From Apiotrichum sp. Y4204 (Eukaryota > Basidiomycota > Tremellomycetes > Trichosporonales > Trichosporonaceae), in NCBI GenBank assembly GCA_025531455.1, contig JAMYHL010000071.1:149535-213534 (forward strand): DNA of 64,000 nt, given 5' to 3'. The notes under the pieces were generated by a model. The model searched no databases. It was not told the DNA's origin and was given only the letters and a program-made list of their open reading frames with translations. Position numbers and translations under genes: made by a program. Shown piece by piece: positions 1 through 11,173 of the stretch. Positions within the stretch are counted from its first letter, which is position 1. The number at the start of each line of letters is the position of its first letter.

Positions 1-341
1 ATTGTTATGACGGAGAGGACGACAGTCTGGTGGATGCGGTGACTAACAACAACAACAACTTTTGTCGTAGCCGCTGTCGACGTCGTCGTCGTTGCTGTGA
101 TGACCGACAAGCGTTGGGGCGTGGAAGACCGATTTCGGCCCCGTCCGACGGTGCGGAGTTTAGTGGTTCCGCCCCATCTTATGTCTTTCTTGTCCGTTTG
201 CCATCGCATTCCCATTCCCATCCACCTCTCGATTCACTTTGCGTTAGAGCGCGCACTTGCATCCATCTCAGTCTGCTCTTTTATTCTCATTTCACACCTC
301 TTTATCTCTCTTACCCACCCCTTCTCGTGCATCTCCTTCAA
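1..341 (+). promoter_or_regulatory. 5' flank of the zinc-cluster factor gene
   Basis: No coding sequence could be supported here. The stretch ends in a pyrimidine-rich leader (about 185-340) directly before the ATG at 342, which fits a promoter plus 5' UTR. A CAA run near 48-60 and a GTC/GTT-rich run near 63-95 are low-complexity. Confidence 0.4.
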
Positions 342-2279
342 ATGGCGACATCCTCGGGACCTGCAAAGGCTGGCGGGACGGCGAGCCAGCGCGCCTGCCT
401 GCGCTGCATTGCCAAAAAGCGACGGGTGAGTGTCCACGCGCCATAATAACACAGACGTTCTCGAACAGAGCACGTAGAATGGCATCCGGGATATCACCCA
501 AGTGAAGACTTCATGCTTACTCCAGTGCGACCACGAGCGGCCAGTGTGCGGATCGTGCAACAAGCTGAAGGTGTCGTGCGAGTATCCTCCGCCACAGAGC
601 AGACGGTGAGTAGCGCGCGGCACGTGCTGAGCCTCAACGTGGATGGGCTGGAGGATAGAGTCTACCGGCTGAAGGTCGGCAACTCTTGTATGCAGTGTGA
701 GCGGCGCTATGGACAAATCGATTGTCGCCGCAGCATCCTCGGAGTATCAATCCACTCGCCAGCTTTGCTCATAGTACCCCGGAGCGGGATCCGGCCCTGT
801 CTATCAATACCCCGACGATAATGTCTCTCCTGTCATCTCTTCTCAGAGCTAACCCCCAGCGGCCCCGTCCCCGGTCTCTCGAAGCGCGCCGAGTGGCGTG
901 TCCAGCAGTGCGAGAACGCGCTCTGGTACCTCATCAACCTCCCAGGCGTCGCGGGGGCAGTTCAGCGCGCGGTCGCCGCCGGCGCCACCGGGCCCCTGAA
1001 TGGCGTGTCCAGCGGCAGCAATACCCACCAGAACGGGACGGGTGCATCGACGCGCGCCGGAAGCGCAGAAGATGGCGAGGTTGTGAGTCCACCATCTGTC
1101 ACATGGATGTCGTCCACGTCTTGGGTGGCGGGGACATCCCGGCTAGGGAGAGCATAACAGCGATGGGTATGCTGCGGCTCCACCGACATTCCCTATCCCC
1201 ATGCTCAGCACCGCATCTCGCAGCCCAACATTCATCGCAAGAGAAGCATGACAAGCTAACCGCCAGACCTTTGCCACCGCGCCAACGTCCACGCTCGACC
1301 GCGAATCGCGGGCCGAATGGTGGAGCTCCCACCGTCTCGATGCGCCTGCCGACATCCTCGAGTTCCAGCGTGCATGCCGTACGCTCTCTGGTGATGATGG
1401 ACCTGATAATGGTAGGTCCCGTTGGCGCGGTGTCAAGGTTGCTGCCGGCGGCACTGACACACAGTCCACGATCGGCCGCTTGCCTCCCTTCCCCTCCCCA
1501 CTGAGGCACCCGAGCCTCGCTCTGCTATGTCTACCGCTGCGGCGGCCCCTGGTGCCGGCGTCACGTCTGTTCCGCCCCCCACGTCCAGCAGTGCGCCGAC
1601 CGGCCCCACGTCCATCCCACCTGGCGTTCCCCCAGCACAGATCTACACGCCCGCATCGGGCTCCCTCCGCAACTCGATGGGTCCCTCGCTCTGGCAGCTG
1701 GTGACGGCCGCCATCCCGGACGCTGACAACGCGGGATTCACGCGCGAGCTACTGGAGCTGCGTGCACGACGCGAGCGCGCGGTGGCGATGGCAGGCGAAA
1801 GCGACCTCGGGCCGCGCGACGATATCGAACGGGAGCACGAGCGCGAGCTCCAGCATCTGAGGCAAATGGAGCGCGACCGGGTGCGCAATACACCGAGACG
1901 GGACGAGCGCGACGGCGGCCGAGAGGATGAACTGCGGGAGGAGGCACGCGCAGAACTGGCGGTGTTTGAGCGAGAGATGGCGCGCGAGGCTGCCGAGGAG
2001 CGAGAGTATGAAGAGCGCCGCGCCCGGGAACGGGAGCAGCGTCGCGCGCGCGATGCCTCCATGTCTGAGAGTCGGCCATCCTCGGCAGCACCGGCTGAGA
2101 AGCGCCCCTCTGACACTGAGGAGGATCGCGAGCGCTTCCCCGAACTGCGACTGCCGCTTGGCGGCGTGCTCCCGAATGAGCACCTCCCGTGGACATATGG
2201 CGCTGGCGGCCACGGCGGCATGAGTGGTGTCGGCGGTGCGGGCGGAAAGCGCCGCCGGCTTGAGGATATGTTCTGGTGA
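342..2279 (+). CDS. Zn2Cys6 (Gal4-type) transcription factor
   Basis: Predicted nuclear DNA-binding regulator of about 526 residues. Splicing exon 1 (342-425) to exon 2 (526-605) creates a perfect binuclear cluster, CLRCIAKKRR followed by CDHERPVCGSC, with C-x2-C-x6-C-x6-C-x2-C-x6-C spacing at residues 19-46. My model has eight exons: 342-425, 526-605, 632-674, 734-822, 860-1108, 1161-1236, 1267-1411 and 1465-2279, totalling 1581 nt. A short LEDRVYRL-type linker follows the cluster, as in many fungal factors. The middle region contains EWRVQQCENALWYLINLPG. The last exon is Pro/Ser/Thr-rich and then strongly charged and Arg/Glu-rich (probable coiled coil). The cluster and the last two exons are secure. 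The 26-nt (606-631) and GC-AG 30-nt (1237-1266) introns are unusual and less certain. Target genes cannot be inferred. Confidence 0.85.
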
Positions 2280-2561
2280 GGGGATGGGAGGATTGTAGCA
2301 CACACGCGAGCACGCCTCTGTAGATGATACCTACTGCATGTTACCCAATGGACTGATGGTGACCGCTGTGATGGACAAAGCGAGGATCTCATAAGCTGCG
2401 GAGTTGTTCCAGGACTCCCTTTAGTTTCTTCACTGTCTAGTTGACAGTTCCCGTCGATTGGCCCACAGCTGCTCATCCGCCGTGACCTGCAAACATACAT
2501 CTGATATCTGATCCTATGCCACTACAACACCCCGCCCCAAAGCGATCCTCTTCCCTTTCCT

Positions 2562-4219
2562 CTACAGGAGACAGTCGGGCTCCTTCATGGTGATCAGCTC
2601 GCGCTCGCCCTTGAAGCTGAAGTAGACGGCGGTGGGGTTCTGGACAGTGGCGGCAGTGAAGCGCGCGTCGTCGTCGTCAATCACCGTCTTCTTGATGCCG
2701 TTCGCCTCGGCGGCCTCCTGCATGAGCTGGATCTGGCACTGCTTGTCGAGCGCGGCAAACGAGTACACGACCTCGTCGACCGTGTCGCCGACCGTAAGGA
2801 GGCCGTGGTTTTGGAGGATCGCACAGCGGTTCTTAGGTCCCATAGCGGCAGCGATCCGCCCGCCCTCCTCGGCAGCAAGCACAATGCCCCCAAACGACTT
2901 GTACACCGCCTGGTTGTCCCAGAACATGCACGAGTCCTGGTTTGTAATCTCGACGGGGCGGCCAAACGCACTCCACGCCTTGCCCGCCACGCTGTGGCAG
3001 TGCCCGATCGCCTCAATCTCCGGACGCGCCTTGTGGATCGACGAGTGGATGTAAAAGCCCGCAGCCTGATGTCAGGATCTGTATAGTTGGGAGCGACTCA
3101 CGTTGATGGGCAGCTGCGCGCCAATTGTCGGGTGCACGTAGCCCTCGGGCGTGACGAGGACGAGCCTGGGGTCAGCTGAGTCACAGATGAGTGTTGAGAG
3201 GGGGAACAAGAGTATCAACCGCGAGTCCATTGTCTTGCACGATATCTCGCTGCTTTGCATGCCTCGACTTTGCAGAAGTGCACACCAAACGGGTTTGGAC
3301 GAGTGTGGCAGTCAAACCGAGGCAACCACCAAATGTGGCACCTCACTCCTGGCACCACCTCTGATACCTGTCCAGCTTTCATCCTCCTTAATACACAACA
3401 CCAGGCTCCTTTGCTGATGAATCGCGACCCGCATGCTAGTTGAACAACGGGAAACGAGATGCAGCATGCCGGACGCATCCAGCACCGCCAGGGAAGCCGT
3501 ATGGTGGCGTTAAAATAGGGTGGGTGTGGCTCACGAGCAAGTGTGGCACTTTCCAACCCACCCATCTTCACTTCTCGTTTTCTCGCTTCCCATGCCCCCA
3601 GTGGCTCCCAAAGTTCTCCCAGCGCTTCCTGATAGTCCCAAAAGTATACTGGACCCATCAGAAGCGCGGGAAAAGCCGATCTGAGCAATTGGGATGGGTA
3701 AATGTGGCACTTATTTTTGACCCCCTCATCTGCGCTCTTTTCTTCCCAAAATCGTCTCCGTTCCTTCCCAGATCAACTCACTTGCTCACTGTGATTGCGC
3801 TAAAGTGGCAACCAAAGGGATTCATCCAATAATGGTCGCGCTAGCGTCAACAGAGCTCAACTTAGATGTCAAAACGTACCAGAATGGGGTCCCGGACGGT
3901 GATGTGGCCGGCAACGCCCTCGTTGAATCCCAGCTTTCCCCAGTAGCGAAATCCGATGGCGAGAGACTCCTGCGCAGTGTTAGCGGCTTCCCCGAATGCT
4001 CATTGTTAGGGTAGGACGCACCTTGATGTACTGGCGCTTCTTGAGCAGGCTCTCCTCGTCTGTCTTGGTCCAAAAGTCCGGGAAGATCTCAAGCTTGATT
4101 GTGCCCTCCTTGTTTCCGCGGAACACACGCGCGATCGCCTCCTTCGGCAGGCCGGTGAGCGACTGCTTTCCCTGCTCGCTCTCAGCGGCCGGCGGGTTCT
4201 GTGTCGCAACGGGAGCCAT
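2562..4219 (-). CDS. class II aldolase/adducin-domain protein
   Basis: Soluble 304-residue protein of the class II aldolase/adducin family (fuculose-phosphate aldolase-like fold). It probably acts on sugar or sugar-phosphate substrates, but the substrate is not predictable. Exons on the minus strand are 4022-4219, 3880-3969, 3782-3840, 3102-3165 and 2562-3065 (915 nt). Visible family features are a VRDP loop, the HYWMNPFGCHF segment, GHCHS with the metal-ligand pair H159/H161, and QNHGLL with the third histidine H224. The length fits fungal members. Introns are 52, 39, 616 and 36 nt. The 616-nt one (3166-3781) is far outside the size range of its neighbours. The start at 4219 gives an uninterrupted first exon and follows a long non-coding leader. 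Family assignment is firm; function as an enzyme rather than an adducin-like protein is inferred from the retained histidines. Confidence 0.9.
3166..3781 (-). other. 616-nt intron of the aldolase gene with an exon-like segment
   Basis: Donor GTGAGT at 3781 and acceptor CTGACCCCAG ending at 3166 join the reading frame perfectly (ITVSK to LVLVTPEG). Inside, on the minus strand near 3275-3298, a stretch reads NPFGVHF, resembling the NPFGCHF of the upstream exon at 3782-3840. A GTGCCACA(T/C)TT-like word recurs near 3703, 3545 and 3334. No transposon ends were found. Confidence 0.5.
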
Positions 4220-5051
4220 GGTGTGAATGTGTGGATGAGAAGTTGGAGGGAGTTCGAGGGCCGGGAAACTTCAGTGGGGAGTGAGTGCCTGTAAGAGAGC
4301 GGGCAGTTCTCAGCTGCGTTCTTATTATGTATACCGCACACCTTGATCTTTGTCAGTCACATGCGGGTCGCGCTGTACCCGGCTCGGACAACCCCGACAC
4401 GCGCCACTGACATTCGGTTGGGGCAGCAACAGCGAGTGGGCTCCACCGCCGACGCGACAGCCGTACATCCGCCGGATAACGCGGCAACGGGGCACTAAAA
4501 CCCCACCCGGATAAACCACCGAACGCCGAGGCTGTCAAGCAGAATCACTACTGCGGACTCGGCCCACTCGGACGGGCCAGCGCGCGCTGCGCACTGCGTC
4601 TGGAAATGCGCTGCGTCTGGAGTGAGTTCACGAGTGGCTCCGCCGAGGAATGTGGCAGCCTAGCGGTCGCGACTAGTATCGCGCGGCGCATGAGGTGCGG
4701 CGTTCAAGACGGAGACGAACGATCATCGCGCCGTCGCCATTGCGGAATGCGTACATGCGTCGCGCGACGTGCGGCGTACCACTCGTGTTCAACAGTTCAT
4801 CATGCCGCAACTGACTGCTCAAGCGTCGCCAAGTGGCTGGACCGGTCTAACAAACATTCCGAGCATTTTAAATCGGTATAATCTGCACCGAATTACAAGC
4901 TGCCGATATGACAGCCAACAACTCAATTTCTCCATTCTCGACGGCGCGATCTGGTTGCAACAGCTATTCATTGTGTCCAGTCATGTATTGAGGACGATGT
5001 GCTAGTAGGTTACAAGGACAGAATACAGACGCGACAACCACGCGAGGCAGC
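4220..5051. other. intergenic: aldolase promoter and ABC remnant 3' flank
   Basis: The 832 bases hold the minus-strand promoter and leader of the aldolase gene and the 3' side of the transporter remnant. Small open frames lie on both strands, but none has a recognisable domain or plausible splice continuation. The segment around 4860-4885 is AT-rich. Confidence 0.4.
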
Positions 5052-5582
5052 CTACGACGCGGTCTTGGTCTTCTTGGAGCGCAGCCTGAGGATGAGGAAT
5101 ACCAGCGCGTACGACGAGACGACAAACAGTAGGGTGACCAAGATACCCTTCCAGCCGTCCATTTTGCTGTGGATCTCCACTGAGCGGAGATACTCGTATC
5201 CTTTCTTGTACCCGCAGTACTGACAGCCAGCGGTGGCCCGGCGATTGTTAAGGTAACCGGTAGCGTACTTCATGAAGCCCTCGAGGTACTCGCCGCATGT
5301 CATGCCCGCCGGCGGATCGAAGAGGCCGTACTCGTGCGGCTTGCATTCGGCACCGGCGTTCCATATTGGGAACGTGATCGGCCCCTGCATGAGGTATGTG
5401 AACAGGTCGAGGTAGTAAAGCCAGTAGCGCCAGAACGCGGTGAGCGCCTGGTTGGGGATGAGGATTCCGGCAAACGTCGTCAGGACCATGATGAGCAGCG
5501 GAAGAACCGTGGCGGCAAAGACGGGGTTGGGAGCGTAGCGAACCTCGGCGACGATCCAGCCAAAGCAGAAGACGGGCCACGA
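5052..5582 (-). pseudogene. C-terminal fragment of a PDR-type (ABCG) transporter
   Basis: The minus-strand frame encodes the extreme C terminus of a full-size fungal PDR/ABCG multidrug transporter. It has a hydrophobic segment (VLPLLIMVLTTFAGILIP), then FWRYWLYYLDLFTYL, then the family's external cysteine loop (MTCGEYLEGFMKYATGYL, CQYCGYKKGYEYL), a final membrane helix and a basic tail ending at a stop at 5052. Complete proteins have about 1400-1500 residues. Here only about 175 match, and the two nucleotide-binding domains are absent from the next kilobases upstream. A helix-like piece (WPVFCFGWIVAEV) seems fused directly to a later helix, so 50-70 residues of the second membrane domain also look deleted. 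No start codon in a sensible context precedes the homologous part. I therefore call it a decayed remnant. Confidence 0.75.
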
Positions 5583-6974
5583 GTAGGATCCTCTTCCACA
5601 TCGATAGGAACGGGTACGAAGGATGACAAGTACGATGTGCGCAGAAGGGGTGCACAAATAGCGCACAGAAAGAGGTGTGTGCGGCTCTCGGCGGTTCCAG
5701 GCGTGCTGGTCGAGAAGGTGCTTCGTCACCACTGCATGGATGTTTAGGTCGGGTTGGATGTCGGTGTCCGTCTCCTGCCTCGTCCACAGTCACCCCACGT
5801 CTTCTTGTCTACCACAGCGACGGTACATGTTATCGGGATATACAGCTCCCGCATCTTTAGGCCGGCAGAGGTCAAAACTCGCAGAGCTGGCCTTGGCGCA
5901 CCCATATACGGCTCTTCCATGTACTCGGCTGTTGATGAAACAGCACTGTGAGGTCAGGACGGTTGGCACTGTGAGGTCAAGGGGTCCCTCGCACGCACAG
6001 CCCTTACCGTACGACGACGGTGGACGACGCCATCCTTGACGCGCCGAGCAGTAGTACCATTTGGACGCTGGCTGGAAATGGCGTTTGGACTGGTGCGATG
6101 CGCTCTCTCGGCAGCGCGGAGATCTCTCAAGTGTCCCTGTGGCGAGCTGGCCATAGGCTATAGGTTCAAGTCAGCAGTGGGTGACAGACTGTGTAGTACA
6201 GATGCACAGAATGTGTCGCACACCAAACCAGACACGCGCGACGCGACGCGCAACGCTCAAACTCTGATAGGATGATAGGACGCGCAGAGAACTAATCACC
6301 GTCCAGATCGCACGGGTTCCTGGTCTGTGGGCCCTGGCCTGTGGCCTGTGGTCCGCTCCTGGATCGTGCGGGCCTGGTTCCGGGAACCCGGCAATGGGTC
6401 TGGTGTCGTATCCAGCAACGTTCTCGGTGACATTGATCGCATCAAATCGGATGGAGTCGCGCTGGCGGTGGCGGTGCTTTATCGTCATTCGGTATGCTTA
6501 TATGTATGTCTGCTGTATGCCAGATGCGTAGGTGATGAGAGCCAACCTGTGCGTGGACCGTGTCTCGGCGCGTGTCGGATCTCTGGCTCTCCGGCTCTCA
6601 GATCTCACATCTCACGTGCGCTCCCTTGCTCGATAGTGATGGTCCAAACATTGTCCAAGTGGTAAGTGACGGACGGACTATAGGACTCGGCGATGGACGA
6701 CCCCACGACTGCCAGGAGTCAGTTGGCGTTTGGGATGGTGCCGCCATCCCACCAGCGACACAGATGTCCCACACTGAAAAGCTCCCATTATCTGCACGTT
6801 CATTGGAATGACATTCATAACATGGTATCTAACCTAAGACTAACGTTCTAATACACAAGCCGCCGCCACACTGCACCTGTACGTGCGCTCGCTATCGTCC
6901 CCTGCTCTCGTCGTCCCCACTGTCGTCATGTACATTTCTCGTCGTCCACGTTCAGTGTCCCCCTAATCGTCCGC
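5583..6974. other. intergenic region between ABC remnant and bZIP gene
   Basis: About 1.4 kb with no supportable gene. I looked for missing ABC transporter parts (Walker A, signature and Walker B motifs) on the minus strand and saw none. The open frames are short, Arg-rich and lack motifs. The right end is the 3' flank of the bZIP gene. Confidence 0.4.
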
Positions 6975-8194
6975 TCACGTGGCGCTGTTCGTCGGTGCAG
7001 CGCCGACGCCGGCAGCGGCAGCGGCAGCCGCGAGTTGCGGGCCCATGAGCGCATATATCTGGTTGTTCTGCGCACGCGCGACAGCAAGGTCCCTCTCGAG
7101 CTGGGCAATCCGGGCGTCGCGTTCCGCCAGCTGGCGTGAGAGCGTCTCGAGCTCCTCCTTCCGCCGCAAGCGGTGCTTCTGCGCAGAGCGGCGGTTGATC
7201 GAGCGACGGTCTGAGAGTTAGTGTTGTTGCTCTAAGCCAACTCACGTTCGAGACGGTCCTGACGGCGTTGCTCATCATCTCCCGCAGGTGCCGTGGCCGT
7301 GCGTGCCCGTTTCGTAGTCGACATGCGGCGGCCGCCGAGCCCCTCGTCGTCGGGCGAGATTGTAGCGACAGGGGCGGGAGATGCGGTGGCCCACGACGGA
7401 CCAGTCGCAGCAGCAGGCGAGGCAGTATTCAGATTCAGGCCTCCAATCTCAGCGACAGGGTTTGGACCAGGGGAAGGGCCGACGCTGCTCTCCTGGTCGT
7501 CGGTCTCCAAGTCTGTAGTGTAGAACCCAGAGTCCGTGTCGACATCGGTGGTGCTCAGCGAGTGGTGTGAGTGTGTTGAGCGGTGCGAGTGGGAGGACGA
7601 CGGACGGAATAGCTCGCCCTCGTTGGTGTTGTTCTCCGTCGCAGGCTGCGGGAAGGTGAACGCCGGCCGAGAGTTGGAGCTAGACGGGTCGAGGCATAGA
7701 CCATCGAAGAAGGTGCCGCCCGTGCCGCCGGTCGGGTCGTTGAGGAACGCTAGCGAGTTGAACTCGGAGGGCATGCGGCCAAGAGGCGCCGAGTTGCTGC
7801 TCCCAGCAGCGGCATTGTTGCCGTTGCTGAACTGCTCGGGGCGGTAGCTCTGCAGCTGCGGTCAGCTCGGTATCACTCGTTGCAAATCCACATAGCTGTC
7901 CATCATGGGGCTGCCTGTGCTCTGCAACAGGCCGACGTTGCCTTGCCGAATAGAGTTGAAGTCCCGGCCGACGCTCTCTGCGGGGCCGAGCCCACCGCCG
8001 GCGGGCGGGAGCCGCGCGCGCTGGTTGTCATCGGGGCGGATGGTTGCCGATGACGAGTTGAAGCTGGCGTCAGTGGATGCGGGTTATGTGAGTGAGAACC
8101 GGTCACGACGAATACGGGCTGATGGCGTTCTGACAGCACGTCGGCGTGTGATAGCAGATACTCACGAGTCGGCGGGGCCGAGAGGGGGCGCCAT
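6975..8194 (-). CDS. bZIP transcription factor
   Basis: Nuclear basic-leucine-zipper factor of 348 residues. Exons on the minus strand are 8166-8194, 7892-8063, 7246-7855 and 6975-7210 (1047 nt), with introns of 102, 36 and 35 nt. The tiny first exon gives MAPPLGPAD and is the only ATG that joins the downstream frame. The N-terminal 270 residues are Ser/Thr/Pro/Asn-rich with a His/Ser-rich patch and an acidic TDVDTDSGFYTTDLETDD stretch, which fits an activation domain. The basic region is RRSINRRSAQKHRLRRK (about 272-288). It matches the N-x3-A-x3-R bZIP signature but has Ser-Ala and His where Yap/Atf proteins usually have Ala-Ala and Cys/Ser. Heptads run through EELETLSRQLAERDARIAQLERDL to about residue 325, then an Ala-rich tail. 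Subfamily and targets are unknown. Confidence 0.9.
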
Positions 8195-9452
8195 GGTGAT
8201 GTCGACACTAGAGGCGCTGCACAATCAAGGAAGGTGGTGGCAAGAGAGAAAAAGTCGAGCACGAGTGTTGGTGTGTGGTTGAAAGTCTAGTTCCAAAGTG
8301 TGGACCGACTTTTATAAAAGAGTCAGTCACCATCAGAAGTGCAGAAGCAGCATGTCATTGTTGTTGTCAGGTGGCGAGAGAAGCGGTGAATGATCGGAGG
8401 ACAAAGAGGGGTGGTGGTGAGGTTGACTGGACTGGCTCGACTCACACGGCAAGGGCGGTAACGTTGCAACAAGCTCTGTGCTCTGAGCTTAATCTGCGCG
8501 ATGCCGAGAGTGGGAATGGAAGAGGAGGGAGGAAGGGTGAAAGACGAGAGAGGATGGACGGAGAGGGGAATGACGATGATGACGATGATGGCGAAGAACA
8601 AGGCGGTGATGGCGAGCGGGATAATGTAGACGGGAGGGAAGGGAAAGGGAGGAACAACTAAGATTTGGGTGCAGGGCACTGACGAGGAACAAAATACACA
8701 CAGCCCAGTGCATCCATTAATATCATTTTAAACTTTTATTAGAAACGTCACTCTCCCTGGATTACCACGCATTGATGCGTTTCACCACTACTTATTAGGT
8801 GAGTCAACTCTCCCACGGTACTCTTGACCTGTCGAACCAAACAAAAGTGGCAAACCGCCTTTTGCTTCCCCGTCTCTGTGCGCTCTCCAGTCTCTCCTCT
8901 CCTCTTTTTCTCTCTCTGGCTCCTCCTCTCTCTCGCGCCTCTCCCTGTGCTCAACCCTTCCATTTTTGTCCACCCGCTCCAGATCCCGGGCCACGACACG
9001 AGGCACAAGAGCAATGGGGGGCGCGCAACATGAAGCACGCCGACTCGATCGGAATGCACTAGAACGGCGCTAGACACGAGAAACAGAAAGGCGAGGAACG
9101 CGCCGAGCCCATCGCGACGCGCGCAGAGGAAGAGAAGCGAGGAAAGCGCTCACTGCAAGACTAGAGAATATAGTTTAGCAGACTCCATGGCCCCGTCGCG
9201 CGGGAGCCATCGGTGGCTTGGGGAAATGAACCATGCCATCTGAGGAACTGACCGAACTGAAAGGTGACCTCTAAGCTCCCACATCTAGGATGCAAGACGC
9301 TGCCCCCACGTCACAGTGGTCACTTGCCGCCCATGATCTGAAGTGATTGTAATACAGCATCCGGCTTTTGTACCGAGCTTCAGAGCACTCTACCATGGAG
9401 GGGCAACCAGCGGGCGCGCCGTCTGAGTTTCTTCATTTGTGTCCATCATTCG
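8195..9452. other. intergenic: bZIP promoter and FAD gene 3' flank
   Basis: Apart from the TATA-like element there is no supportable gene. The right half contains a pyrimidine-rich tract (about 8880-8980). Short frames on both strands are low-complexity, being His/Ser/Pro-rich or Arg/Glu-rich readings of that tract. Confidence 0.4.
8311..8320 (-). promoter_or_regulatory. TATA-like element of the bZIP gene
   Basis: The near-palindromic TTTATAAAAG lies about 120 nt upstream of the bZIP start codon at 8194, a suitable place for a core promoter element. The call rests on sequence and position only. Confidence 0.4.
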
Positions 9453-11173
9453 CTAGGCGGCACACATTGTCCCCTCGTCTACCCCCCTTCGCAGCCGCTC
9501 CATCCGCTCAGAAGACGTGCGGAAGCACGAGGGCATCGCCGCGTCCCACTCGCCCGTGAGGATGTGACGCGCCAGGGCGGGGGCCGTGAGGAGGATGCGC
9601 GCCATGCCTGCCATAGGGCAAGGGGACGAGCGAGCGGGACGCGAAGCGCGGAGGTGTGAGGAAGTTTCGCAGCGAAAAGACCGGTCGCGACGTGTAGTTT
9701 TCGGTGTTGCCGGAGATGAGGGGCGCGAGACGGTCGAGCAAGAGTTTTAGAAAGGAGGTGAGCCGCGTCAGCACCGACAATCCCAACAGTCCCCACGCAC
9801 CATGTCCATGATACCCCACCGCAACGAATTGCCCCTCAAATCCGACGCGCGGGCCAATGAGCGGGACGAGGTCGGGGGTACACCCGATGACGCCGGACCA
9901 GGCGTACTCGAGCCCCGAGGATGTCCACGCGACATCCTCCTCACGGAGCGCCACTTCCTTTGGGTCCTGGACGCGCGACTGGAGCTCCTCCAGCTCAAAC
10001 AGCGATGGCACAGCGTAGCCCGGTACGCACCCCGCCCATGCCGCCATGGCAGCATGCACGAGGTCCGCCCTAAATCCCGAGTCGTCCGTGACTCCCCGTG
10101 TCTCGCTGGCCGGTACGTGCCCGCGCGAAACGCCGAGCACAATGCTCCCGTCTGGTCGCGGCGCGCTGCCGTCAGTGTTTGTCAGGACCACCGGCCCGGG
10201 GCACATACACCGAATAGAAGCGCGAGAGCGAATGGCGGAGCGAGCAGCTGCGCTGGAGGAGAGCGGAGCTTGTGCGCCTGTGCTGAAGTGTCAATAACCG
10301 CTCCTCTTTCTCTCTCACCTCGGACAGGAACCACAATCCCCTCGAACTCGGGGCACGTCTCGGCAACATACGCGTTATTCGTCCATACCACTTTCCCCGC
10401 CACAATCGTCCCGCGGTCCGTGGTAACTTTCCATCCTCCCCCGGTCCGCTCAGTCCCCAACACACGCGTGTGCGCAAACACGCTACACCGCCCGCTCTCC
10501 ACACACAGCTGATGGACCCCAAGTGTCAGCTGCGCGGGGTTCACAGTCGCCGCGTCCCACGTCCACGCCGTGCTGCACTTCATGCCCGTCGCGGCCGCCG
10601 CGGCCTCCCCGTCGCTCCGCACCGTCCCCGGATCCCCACCTGCGGAACGCAGCCCACGCTCCGCAGCAACGGAATACTCAGTAAACTCCTCGGAAAGAGA
10701 CACATCGTGCGTCCTGCGGAGCGTCCACTCGCAATCAATCCTGTGATGCTTAACGAATTCGTCCATCCTGGAATTAGCCCATGCCTCCTTGCGACCCACA
10801 ATTTGAGCACCAGGCCCTCGCTCTCAAGAATCTTCCGTGCTTCTTCGGGACCATGTATCCTCTCGAATGCTGTGAACCCACGACTTGGATCCGGACGGCA
10901 ATGTCCCGCGTTCCGCCCGCTCGCCCCAGACGCGAGCTCGCGCGCCTCGAGGAGCACCACCTCCTCCCCGGCGGAGACGAGGGCGTGCGCGAGCACCGCG
11001 CCGCACAGTCCCCCGCCTACGACTAGGACGGTTGTGGATTCCGGAAGGGGTCCGGACGGCGAGAGGAGCGGGTGGGCGCGCACGCTGCGCTGCCACACCG
11101 AGAGGTTGCCGAGGGAGGGGAGCATTGGGAATGGGTGGTGAACGATGTTGATGTTGACTCGGTTGGTGTCCAC
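9453..11173 (-). CDS. FAD-dependent oxidoreductase (DAO family)
   Basis: Flavoenzyme of the D-amino-acid oxidase-like superfamily, which oxidises amines or amino acids, with 484 residues in the best model. Exons on the minus strand are 10800-11173, 10319-10767, 9801-10277 and 9453-9607 (1455 nt). The dinucleotide-binding motif VVGGGLCGAVLAHAL lies near residues 51-65, followed by VVLLEARELASGASGRNAGHC, the FAD-proximal loop of this family. The C-terminal FAD-closing segment GYHGHG-MARILL is restored only by splicing the 193-nt intron 9608-9800. Conserved VVPVRG ends exon 2. The segment just after it (about 10180-10277) is weakly conserved, and an alternative splice there is possible. An in-frame ATG at 11125 would remove 16 residues and may be the true start. 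There is no signal peptide, so it is probably cytosolic or peroxisomal. The substrate is unknown. Confidence 0.88.
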
